Assembly: GCA_012032575.1 (NCBI GenBank) | Contig: JAAUSP010000289.1 | Span: forward strand, 1-9,158 | Length of the DNA: 9,158 bases | Origin: Anaerolineales bacterium | Lineage (GTDB): Bacteria > Chloroflexota > Anaerolineae > 4572-78 > J111 | Direction: 5' to 3' | Shown: positions 1 to 5,304 of the stretch, one piece after another | Position numbering within the stretch: the stretch's first letter is position 1 | Layout: each line of letters begins with the position of its first letter | Program-made: the position numbers and the translations under genes | The notes under the pieces: generated by a model | Seen by the model: the letters and a program-made list of their open reading frames with translations, nothing else | The model's database searches: none | What the model was told of the DNA's origin: nothing

Positions 1-57
1 GTGGTTGGATGAGATAAGTATTACTAATTTGCACTCTTCATAACCGGCTAAAATTTG

Positions 58-158
58 AACGCAGATGACGCAGATCCGACAGATTTTCGCTGATTTTTTA
101 CAAATTTTTTACAAATTTTCTGCGTAAATCTGCGTTTATCTGCGTAAATCTGCGTTCT
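58..158. repeat. CTGCGT decamer repeats in inverted and direct order (mcrC leader)
   Basis: The 181 bases before mcrC hold no gene that I can support. Positions 119-138 and 139-158 are two near-identical 20-bp copies, each built from two ATCTGCGTNN-like decamers. The reverse complement of the same motif stands at 58-75, so the block can fold back on itself. Between the arms an 11-bp unit (ATTTTTTACAA) is repeated directly at 93-103 and 104-114. The CTGCGT family is a common intergenic repeat in environmental genomes. I see no clear promoter or McrB end here. Bases 1-57 show nothing recognisable. Confidence 0.7.
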
Positions 159-181
159 ATTAAAGTTGCGGACAAACAAGT

Positions 182-1354
182 ATGACATCGCTCCAAACCA
201 TTGAGCTAACCGAATACCAACCAGTCACCTTCCCCGCCGAGGCCATCTCGCCGGAAATTGGGCAGGCATTGTGGGAAAAATACGGCCAGCAGGTCGAGGT
301 GCAGGAACCCTCCTTCAAAACGGGCGGGCGGTGGCGGCTGACGGCGCAGGGCTGGGTGGGCCATATTCCGCTGACCTCCGCCTTTCACGTGACCCTCAAG
401 CCCAAGATCGAGCTGAGCAATCTGTTTCGTATGTGGGAATACGCCTACCGGCTCAACAGTTTCAAGTTGCTGGAAGGGCTGGTCGCCTGCCACTCACTGC
501 CCGAATTTTACGAGCGGCTCGCTCACGTTCTGGCCCGGCGAGTGCTGGAACGAGGCCGCAAGGGCTTTTACCGCGCCTATTTGGCCGAAACCGACCGCCT
601 GCCCTATCTTCGGGGGCGGCTGGCGGTGCAGCCGGCTGCGCCGGGACAGGTCAAGCTGGCCTGCCATTTCGAAGAGCACACCGCCGACGTAGCCGACAAC
701 GCCATTCTCGCCTGGACGCTCGACCGGATTGCCCGCAGCGGCCTGTGCTCCGAGCGCGTCCTGCCGGCGGTGCGGCTGGCCCACCGCGCCCTGCACAGCC
801 TGGTCACGCCCACCCCCTATCAAGCCGGCGACTGTGTGGGCCGCGTCTATCACCGGCTCAACGAGGATTACCGACCTATGCACGCTCTGTGCCGCTTCTT
901 CCTGGAGCACAGCGGCCCCAGCCACTCCCCCGGCCCCCAGCCCATGCTGCCCTTCCTGGTGGACATGGCCCGCCTGTACGAACTCTTCGTCGCCGAATGG
1001 CTGCGCGCCCATCTGCCGTCCCATCTGGACCTCAAAGCTCAGGAGCGGGTTGATCTGGGACCAACCCATGCCTGGCAATTTCAAATAGATTTGTTATTAT
1101 ACGAAAAAGAAACGGGGGATGTGCGGGTCGTGCTGGATACCAAGTACAAAACCGACACCCAGGCCAGCGATATTGCCCAGGTGATCGCCTACGCCAAAAT
1201 CAAAGGCTGCCGGGAGGCAGTGCTGATCTACCCTACCCCGCTGACTCACCCCCTCGATACCACCGTTGACGGCCTGCGCGTCCGCAGTTTGACTTTTGCC
1301 CTGGCCGGTGATTTGGAACAGGCGGGGCGGGCGTTTCTGCAAGAGTTACTCTGA
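182..1354 (+). CDS. mcrC: McrC-family restriction subunit (PD-(D/E)XK nuclease)
   Basis: This 390-residue protein is a McrC-type nuclease subunit of a modification-dependent restriction system. In characterised McrBC systems McrC joins the McrB GTPase and cuts DNA near methylated sites. The N-terminal half has the typical opening (IELTEYQPV, residues 7-15) and an LKPKIE segment near 72-77. A family-typical block, CHFEEHTADVADNAIL, lies at 161-176. The C-terminal nuclease core has YELFVAEWL at 266-274, QID with D303, then LDTKYK with D319 and K321, followed by QVIAYAK at 333-339. These fit D...D-x-K catalysis. The ATG at 182 is chosen because the homologous start follows at once; no strong Shine-Dalgarno sequence is visible. 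McrB is not in the window, and the 181 bases upstream are repeats, so this is either an orphan or separated from its partner. The gene is GC-rich like the host genes, looks intact, and runs opposite to all other genes here. Confidence 0.9.
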   Translation: MTSLQTIELTEYQPVTFPAEAISPEIGQALWEKYGQQVEVQEPSFKTGGRWRLTAQGWVGHIPLTSAFHVTLKPKIELSNLFRMWEYAYRLNSFKLLEGLVACHSLPEFYERLAHVLARRVLERGRKGFYRAYLAETDRLPYLRGRLAVQPAAPGQVKLACHFEEHTADVADNAILAWTLDRIARSGLCSERVLPAVRLAHRALHSLVTPTPYQAGDCVGRVYHRLNEDYRPMHALCRFFLEHSGPSHSPGPQPMLPFLVDMARLYELFVAEWLRAHLPSHLDLKAQERVDLGPTHAWQFQIDLLLYEKETGDVRVVLDTKYKTDTQASDIAQVIAYAKIKGCREAVLIYPTPLTHPLDTTVDGLRVRSLTFALAGDLEQAGRAFLQELL

Positions 1355-1367
1355 AAATACGGGGCAT

Positions 1368-1446
1368 GTCACTGCGAGACCGTAGGTCGAAGCAGTCCCC
1401 CTCCCTCGGATTGGAGATTGCTTCGGCCTTACGGCCTCGCAATGAC
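1368..1446. repeat. Imperfect palindromic element (GTCA...TGAC ends)
   Basis: Two arms of about 33 bases (1368-1400 and 1413-1446) are imperfect reverse complements. They start GTCACTGCGAG and end CTCGCAATGAC, with GTCGAAGCAGTC facing GATTGCTTCGGC inside, and a spacer of about 12 bases. The element lies just after the mcrC stop. It resembles REP/MITE-like palindromes scattered through many environmental genomes. There is no T-tract on the plus strand, so I do not call it an mcrC terminator. Confidence 0.75.
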
Positions 1447-1450
1447 GTGG

Positions 1451-1488
1451 AACAAAAAACGGCAGACAGAAATTCCTCCCTGTCTACC
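1451..1488 (-). terminator. Intrinsic terminator of the PPOX gene
   Basis: Read on the minus strand, GGTAGACAG (1488-1480) pairs with CTGTCTGCC (1469-1461) across a 10-base loop. This makes a 9-bp stem with one G-T wobble. It is followed directly by GTTTTTTGTT (1460-1451). This is a classical Rho-independent terminator, placed 32 bases beyond the PPOX stop codon. The left arm of the stem includes the first unit of the GTCTACC heptamer array. Confidence 0.8.
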
Positions 1489-1509
1489 GTCTACCGTTTA
1501 CCGTCTACC
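1482..1509. repeat. 4 x 7-bp tandem array (GTCTACC)
   Basis: Four consecutive heptamers are visible at 1482, 1489, 1496 and 1503: GTCTACC, GTCTACC, GTTTACC, GTCTACC. The third has one substitution. The array lies between the PPOX stop codon and its terminator, and its first unit forms one arm of the terminator hairpin. Confidence 0.85.
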
Positions 1510-1519
1510 TGAGAAACGC

Positions 1520-1924
1520 TTACCCTTTAAAGGCGTTGACCCGCTCTGGTTGAATCTTATAGATCAGGCGGACTTCCCCTTCGCGGCGGAAGGGATAGGT
1601 GTCAACTCCCAAATATTTCTTGGCCAGACTGTCAATCTGAGCATCAGATCCTTCGCTGGTTATTTCAACCACGCGGCCCCGTACCTCGACCCAGAAAAAG
1701 GGGTTTTCAGGATCAACCAGCAGCATCGTTGCGGTTCCATTCTTCTTTAAGTTTTTGTCTTTCTGCCGCCCCTCAGCCGAATTAAAGCGAACATACGTAC
1801 CATCATAATCTACCCACACCGGATTGACCTGAATCAAGCCGTCGGGCAGAAGGCTGGCCAGATTGCCGATAATCGGCCTTTCAAAAAGCACCAGGTGACT
1901 CTCAGGAATTGTCGGAATTGTCAT
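1520..1924 (-). CDS. PPOX-class F420-dependent oxidoreductase (FDOR-B / Rv1155-like)
   Basis: A 134-residue split-barrel protein of the pyridoxamine-phosphate-oxidase fold, close in pattern to the Rv1155-type F420-dependent family. That family reduces or oxidises small substrates with deazaflavin F420. The visible family pattern runs in order: LFERPIIGNLASLLPDG, QVNPVWVDYDG, GRQKDKNL, a DPENPFFWVEVRGRVVEI segment, then LAKKYLGVDTYPFR and EVRLIYKIQPERV near the C-terminus. The length is normal for a single-domain member. The start is the ATG at 1924-1922: GGAGAGG at 1934-1940 lies nine bases upstream, whereas the longer reading from 1942 would begin with TTG and overlap that ribosome site. It has its own promoter and terminator, so it is a single-gene unit separate from the cyclase operon upstream. 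The substrate cannot be told from the sequence. Confidence 0.88.
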   Translation of the reverse strand: MTIPTIPESHLVLFERPIIGNLASLLPDGLIQVNPVWVDYDGTYVRFNSAEGRQKDKNLKKNGTATMLLVDPENPFFWVEVRGRVVEITSEGSDAQIDSLAKKYLGVDTYPFRREGEVRLIYKIQPERVNAFKG

Positions 1925-1969
1925 AATCTCACACCTCTCCAAGTAAATAGATTTAATCTTTGAGAGGAG

Positions 1970-1997
1970 ATTATATGGACTACAGTCCGCTTGTCAA
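1970..1997 (-). promoter_or_regulatory. Sigma-70-type promoter of the PPOX gene, palindrome in spacer
   Basis: On the minus strand a perfect TTGACA (1997-1992) and a perfect TATAAT (1975-1970) are separated by 16 bases. Transcription would start near 1963, about 22 bases before the GGAGAGG ribosome site. The spacer contains GGACTGTAGTCC (1988-1977), a palindrome with 5-bp arms, which is a candidate operator. This is the only near-consensus promoter I found in the window. Confidence 0.82.
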
Positions 1998-2032
1998 ACC
2001 AAACAAAATTTTTTAGTAACCGCTCAGCCCTC

Positions 2033-2138
2033 ATGTCATCCTTCGACAGGCTCAGGACAGGTTTCGAGGCCGTAGCCCGAGAAATCTCTACTGTGCCGCA
2101 TCGGCCTCGGAGATTTCTCCCTTCGGTCGAAATGACAT
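2033..2138. repeat. Palindromic dispersed element, MITE/REP-like
   Basis: About 106 bases with matching ends: ATGTCAT (2033-2039) and ATGACAT (2132-2138), each followed inward by TTCGAC or its complement. Inside, GAGAAATCTC (2079-2088) pairs with GAGATTTCTC (2110-2119), and GAGGCCG (2065-2071) pairs with CGGCCTC (2102-2108). The left part carries TTCGACAGGCTCAGGACAGG, a sequence family often seen between genes in environmental bacteria. No reading frame in it looks like a protein. It separates the cyclase stop from the PPOX promoter and has no T-tract. Confidence 0.7.
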
Positions 2139-2155
2139 GGCTGAGTAGACGTTTT

Positions 2156-3031
2156 TTAATAAACCTTGCCTCGACCGCCGAGGCGCTGCACATGTTCGGG
2201 ATCGTAGCAGTCGCCGAAGCGGGTTTTGGGCAGGCTTTCTTTCTTCTTCATCAGTTCGGCGTATTCGGCGTCGTCCACCATCGCCACAATGCGGGCGATG
2301 CTGGCTTCGCCGTCCACAAAGCGCCAGGGGAAGCAGCCCACCTGCACCCGCCGATTGACCAGCAAATCAATGTCGCCGCCAACACACTCGGCGTGGATGA
2401 TGCCTTTGTGGAACATCCACAGGTGCATCATCTGGTACATATCTTTGGTAAAGTATTCGGCCAGGGGTTTGCCGTACTTCTGGCGAAAGTGCTGGTCGGC
2501 GTCTTCGGCCTGGGCCGGCATCCACTCGCGGATTTTGGTGTTCATGGGGTGGTCGGCGCTGCCGCAGTCTACCCCAAACCACTTGAGCTTCTTTTGCTCG
2601 CACCAGTTAGCAAAGCGGGCGTCGGGGCCGGGGTGCATGACCATGTAACGGACCTCGTTGCCGTAGGGCTGGTCCCAGCCAAAATGGTGGTAGCCGGTGT
2701 GAATGATCAGGATGTCGCGTTCCTTCACCTCGACCCGCGCCTCGATCATGTCCGGGTCGTACACGTCATAATCGCCGCAGACATCGCTCAGGTCCACGAT
2801 GGCGGCCTCGCCGGTGAGGAAGTCAAAGTCCAATTGGGCAATATCCTTGCCCGGCGTATAAAAGTGAATCTCGCCGTCCAGGTGGGTGCCGACGTGGTTG
2901 CTGTGCGTGACCACCTGGCCGTTGGCCCCGTTGGGAGCCAGCCGCTTGAAATATTTGACCTGCAGGGGTTCGTAGGTCGGCCAGGGCGGGGTGCCAATGC
3001 CCAGGGGGATGGATAAGTCTATGAATTTCAC
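2156..3031 (-). CDS. Cyclase-family metal-dependent hydrolase (KynB/isatin hydrolase-like)
   Basis: A 291-residue member of the putative cyclase family (PF04199), which includes kynurenine formamidase and isatin hydrolase. These enzymes hydrolyse amide or cyclic imide-type bonds using bound metal. The signature HxGTHxDxxxH is complete: H46, G48, T49, H50, D52 and H56. GVDCGSADHP further on is another family segment. The protein is longer than typical KynB. GTG at 3031 is the start, because AAGGAGAT lies at 3037-3044, five bases upstream, and the product then opens MKFIDLSIPLG as the family does. The longer reading from 3076 runs into the preceding gene. Only 11 bases separate it from the TOPRIM stop codon, so it should be the last gene of the minus-strand operon. 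The substrate is unknown; together with DUF1116 it hints at ureide or amide catabolism (inference). Confidence 0.9.
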   Translation of the reverse strand: MKFIDLSIPLGIGTPPWPTYEPLQVKYFKRLAPNGANGQVVTHSNHVGTHLDGEIHFYTPGKDIAQLDFDFLTGEAAIVDLSDVCGDYDVYDPDMIEARVEVKERDILIIHTGYHHFGWDQPYGNEVRYMVMHPGPDARFANWCEQKKLKWFGVDCGSADHPMNTKIREWMPAQAEDADQHFRQKYGKPLAEYFTKDMYQMMHLWMFHKGIIHAECVGGDIDLLVNRRVQVGCFPWRFVDGEASIARIVAMVDDAEYAELMKKKESLPKTRFGDCYDPEHVQRLGGRGKVY

Positions 3032-3036
3032 CTTAT

Positions 3037-3044
3037 ATCTCCTT
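3037..3044 (-). promoter_or_regulatory. Cyclase ribosome-binding site overlapping the upstream stop codon
   Basis: AAGGAGAT stands five bases before the GTG at 3031. Its first two A residues belong to the TAA stop (3045-3043) of the TOPRIM reading frame. The overlap decides the cyclase start and suggests that translation of the two genes is coupled. Confidence 0.8.
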
Positions 3045-3684
3045 AAATTTGTAATTTTGGTTTGAGCAAACTGCAAAAATCAACAAAATATCGAAAAGTG
3101 ACAAGGTGTTGCGGTTTACCCTGAACACGCCTGATTAATTGTTCCAGGTATGTCTGATCCAGTACATGACCAGGATTCCTTTTTGAATAATTTATATTTC
3201 TTTCGTTGAAAAGGGCTTTGAGATAAGCGGAGTGAAATTGCGCGTGGGTATTAAAACTTCCATATCGCCCCATTGCTTCGGGATCATGGGTCGAAACATT
3301 GTAATAGCGGGTATATTCTGCTAATTGGAGATTTTGAGATTCGTGAGTAAATTCTACGATTACCCAAAAACCAGGTCTCATACAGCGATTTTGGATAATC
3401 AATACAAGCTGCGTATTTCCTAATTCTATTCTTTCGGTTTGCAGAAATTCGCTAATCTCATTTGAAATTTCTTGAGCTGTTTGTTCTTCGGTGTCGAGGC
3501 AGACAACAAAGTAATGATATTGACCACTTAACCTTATATCTTCAATCGCGTTTGGAATATGCTGATAAATAATTGAGGGATAACCTTCAGCACTAACAAA
3601 ATAATAATTCCGTTGCTCAACCTCTTGCGGAGCATTAACTCGCTGCAATTCAGGCAACAGATAAGAAAGCCAAGCTGGATAAAA
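3043..3684 (-). CDS. TOPRIM C-terminal part of broken ATPase-TOPRIM gene
   Basis: This frame continues the ATPase gene directly upstream. It opens FYPAWLSYLLPELQRVN with no ribosome site of its own; the first possible start, TTG at 3657, lies inside that segment. A one-base loss in the T run at 3681-3684 would explain the split, since AAKV at the end of the ATPase joins FYPAW. The half has VVCLDTEEQT, where DTE (residues 55-57 counted from 3657) is in the place of the TOPRIM DxD. Upstream, VEG (E385 of the ATPase frame) gives the TOPRIM glutamate. At 3341-3379 another frame reads ETWFLGNRRIYSR directly after QNRC, matching the R-C-x-E-x-W-x-L segment I expect in such nucleases. The written frame there is therefore probably wrong, between two compensating indels near 3380 and 3340. 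As written it is likely nonfunctional; with the frame restored it would be the nuclease half of a defence protein of about 606 residues. Confidence 0.7.
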   Translation of the reverse strand, partial: FYPAWLSYLLPELQRVNAPQEVEQRNYYFVSAEGYPSIIYQHIPNAIEDIRLSGQYHYFVVCLDTEEQTAQEISNEISEFLQTERIELGNTQLVLIIQNRCMRPGFWVIVEFTHESQNLQLAEYTRYYNVSTHDPEAMGRYGSFNTHAQFHSAYLKALFNERNINYSKRNPGHVLDQTYLEQLIRRVQGKPQHLVTFRYFVDFCSLLKPKLQI

Positions 3685-4861
3685 CCTTAGCTTCGCTTCT
3701 TTTACCTTCCACCAAAAAATACAGATTGGTCAACTGGCAATCCCCTTCTTTGTATTCCTCAAGATTGATAAGCTGAATAAAAGCATCATGCCGGGATTTA
3801 CCCAGGTTGAAATCTTTGGCATCTTTGACTGTAACTGTCCCACCCTTCCGAGTAACTATTTTCCAGTGTTCCATACCTATGTTGTTAATGATGTAAGGGT
3901 GGTGGCTGGTAATGATAAATTGTAAGTTTCTGTTTTGACTAAGTATATTTTCAGTTAAAACATCAATACAATTTACCCCTAAACTATTTTCAAACTCGTC
4001 AATCAGAATTACCGTTCCTGCTGGCCATAAATACATTTCACTAATATGTATAATTGATCTAAGCATTCCTGAAGACATTTGAGTTTGATCAATCCAGGTA
4101 TTTACATTTCTTTCCTTCATCGTAAGGAAAGAGGTACCATCAAAAATTGTTGGTATTTCTTCGCGAACAGGTTTGATCGCAAGATCTTCTATCTGTGGGA
4201 ACATATTGATAAAATCTTCTTTGATCTTATTAAAAGTCTCCGGATCATTTTTGTAAACTAAAACAAGTTTGACTTGAAGAGCCAATTCGCTCTCCTGAAT
4301 ACTCTCTAATGAAGCATATTTTTCTCTTAATTCGTCGAATCTCAGGATAGGCGTTCTGGGAATTTCATCTTCTGATCTAATACGAGCACTGCGAATAATT
4401 TTACCTAAATCATTGTAAGCAGGTGCTATATCATCTTCTTGGTTTAATATCTCAATAATACTTTTATAGGGTGAAAGCTTAGGCGTTATCTCTCCATGAA
4501 AAACTATTCCCGATTTATTTCTATCTACAATCAACTTTTGATCTAGATATAACTTCTCGTGAATTACCTTAAATTCATCGTCTCCATCCCCTTCATAAAT
4601 ACCTTCTTCGGTTTCCTCTTTACTTTCAAATTCTCCCTGCCACCGATATTCCGAGCGATTCCTTGTTAAGAATGTAATATCCCAAACCAAACCATTTAAC
4701 GATGAACCATTAGCAATCTTCCTTAAATTCCAAATTGCTTTCAGAATTTGAGATTTCCCTACCCCTGAGACCCCTACCAGCAAAGTTAAATCTGAAAAAC
4801 CTACAGGCTCAAGCTTCCATTCCAATGCCTTATTATGATATTCCATCTTTATTATTCTCAC
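3650..4861 (-). CDS. ABC/AAA15-type ATPase, N-terminal part of ATPase-TOPRIM protein
   Basis: The 403-residue reading frame encodes an SMC/ABC-like ATPase of the kind found in OLD-family, PARIS and Gabija-type defence proteins. Walker A is GVSGVGKS (30-37), the ABC-like signature is SSGM (263-266), Walker B is VILIDE (284-289) and the switch is TSHH (318-321). After 380 it enters the TOPRIM domain with FLVEGKRSEAKV (E385), then shifts frame and stops after ten residues that do not fit. The start is GTG at 4861, with AGGAGG at 4867-4872 five bases before it. The gene is clearly more AT-rich than its neighbours: line 4501-4560 is 17/60 G+C by my count, against 42/60 in the DUF1116 gene at 8041-8100. 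That points to transfer. It sits 61 bases after the CMD gene on the same strand. No UvrD-like GajB partner is present, so a Gabija pair is not supported. Confidence 0.85.
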   Translation of the reverse strand: MRIIKMEYHNKALEWKLEPVGFSDLTLLVGVSGVGKSQILKAIWNLRKIANGSSLNGLVWDITFLTRNRSEYRWQGEFESKEETEEGIYEGDGDDEFKVIHEKLYLDQKLIVDRNKSGIVFHGEITPKLSPYKSIIEILNQEDDIAPAYNDLGKIIRSARIRSEDEIPRTPILRFDELREKYASLESIQESELALQVKLVLVYKNDPETFNKIKEDFINMFPQIEDLAIKPVREEIPTIFDGTSFLTMKERNVNTWIDQTQMSSGMLRSIIHISEMYLWPAGTVILIDEFENSLGVNCIDVLTENILSQNRNLQFIITSHHPYIINNIGMEHWKIVTRKGGTVTVKDAKDFNLGKSRHDAFIQLINLEEYKEGDCQLTNLYFLVEGKRSEAKVLSSLAFLSVA

Positions 4862-4866
4862 AGCAT

Positions 4867-4872
4867 CCTCCT
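4867..4872 (-). promoter_or_regulatory. Ribosome-binding site fixing the GTG start of the ATPase
   Basis: A perfect AGGAGG lies five bases before the GTG at 4861. A nearby ATG inside the spacing reads ATG CTG TGA and stops at once, so GTG is the start. This is among the strongest ribosome sites in the window. Confidence 0.75.
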
Positions 4873-4922
4873 CAACATTACCCGTTTAAATCCAGGTGAG
4901 ACTACGTATAAATTCGGGTCCT

Positions 4923-5242
4923 TTACTCATCATACGCGGCCAGGGCTGCCGGCAGCACCTGGGTGACGGCATTTCCGGCGGCGGGCAGACCGACCAGAAT
5001 AGCGCTGATGACTTCTTCACGTGACGCGCCGGCCTGTTTGGCCGATTGGACGTGAAAGGGCACGCCGCTTTCCAGACGCAGCGCGGCCAGGACGGCCAGA
5101 TAGGCCAGCTCTTCGGTTTTTTGTCCAGCACGCTGGCCTGATCGAGGGCGTGGACAGCCTGCATCCAGACCTGGGCGTGCTGCGGGGCCTGGGTCAAAAA
5201 GGTTTGGAAGGCGTTGCTGACTTGGGGTGGTTGGTTGCTCAT
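4923..5242 (-). pseudogene. Carboxymuconolactone decarboxylase/AhpD-like protein, frameshifted
   Basis: Two overlapping frames together give one small CMD-fold protein of about 107 residues. The first (from ATG 5242) reads MSNQPPQVSNAFQTFL through LDQASVLDKK. The second continues TEELAYLAVLAALRLESGVP, then QAGASREEVISAILVGLP and ends at the TAA at 4923. This is the helical CMD/AhpD pattern; I see no CxxC pair, so no AhpD-type disulfide centre is supported. The frame changes in the six-A run at 5117-5122 (plus strand T6). A seventh A would give LDKKTEELAYLAV with no seam. The start has AAGGAG seven bases upstream. It shares the GC-rich style of the cyclase and DUF1116 genes and is likely a native member of that catabolic operon. 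The break could be sequence error, real loss, or slippage on the A run. Confidence 0.75.
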
Positions 5243-5262
5243 GAGAGTTCTCCTTCAAAAAA

Positions 5263-5297
5263 GTATCAGGTGTTACGGTGTCACGTGTCAGGTAAGG
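5263..5297. repeat. Degenerate heptamer/octamer tandem array (GGTGTCA-like)
   Basis: Between the methyltransferase stop and the CMD ribosome site the plus strand reads GTATCA, GGTGTTA, CGGTGTCA, CGTGTCA, GGTAAGG in succession. These are diverged copies of a 7-8 base unit. The array is comparable in style to the GTCTACC array at 1482-1509. It marks the downstream edge of the R-M insertion. Confidence 0.5.
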
Positions 5298-5304
5298 CAC
5301 AAGC

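Noticed and set aside
58..158. CRISPR array
   Set aside because: Units are adjacent 10- and 20-mers without unique spacers of constant length.
271..1088. Long plus-strand frames at 271-1053 and 729-1088 and minus-strand frames at 494-1084
   Set aside because: They are shadows of the GC-rich mcrC gene; residue composition is Ala/Pro/Arg-heavy and no family pattern is seen.
1418..1750. Plus-strand frame beginning in the palindromic element
   Set aside because: It runs antisense through the PPOX gene and has no ribosome site.
1934..1967. Anti-Shine-Dalgarno hairpin in the PPOX leader: CCTCTC (1967-1962) could pair with GAGAGG (1939-1934)
   Set aside because: The promoter predicts transcription starting near 1963, inside the first arm, so the stem would be mostly missing from the mRNA.
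1991..3016. 341-residue plus-strand frame opposite the cyclase
   Set aside because: It is the antisense of the cyclase, which has the complete HxGTHxDxxxH motif and a ribosome site.
3681..3700. Programmed -1 frameshift joining ATPase and TOPRIM
   Set aside because: The site AAG GTT TTA TCC lacks a convincing X-XXY-YYZ heptamer in the right phase, and other indels lie nearby.
3043..4861. Gabija or PARIS two-gene system
   Set aside because: No UvrD-like helicase follows, and the TOPRIM part is the continuation of the ATPase gene, not a separate gene with its own start.
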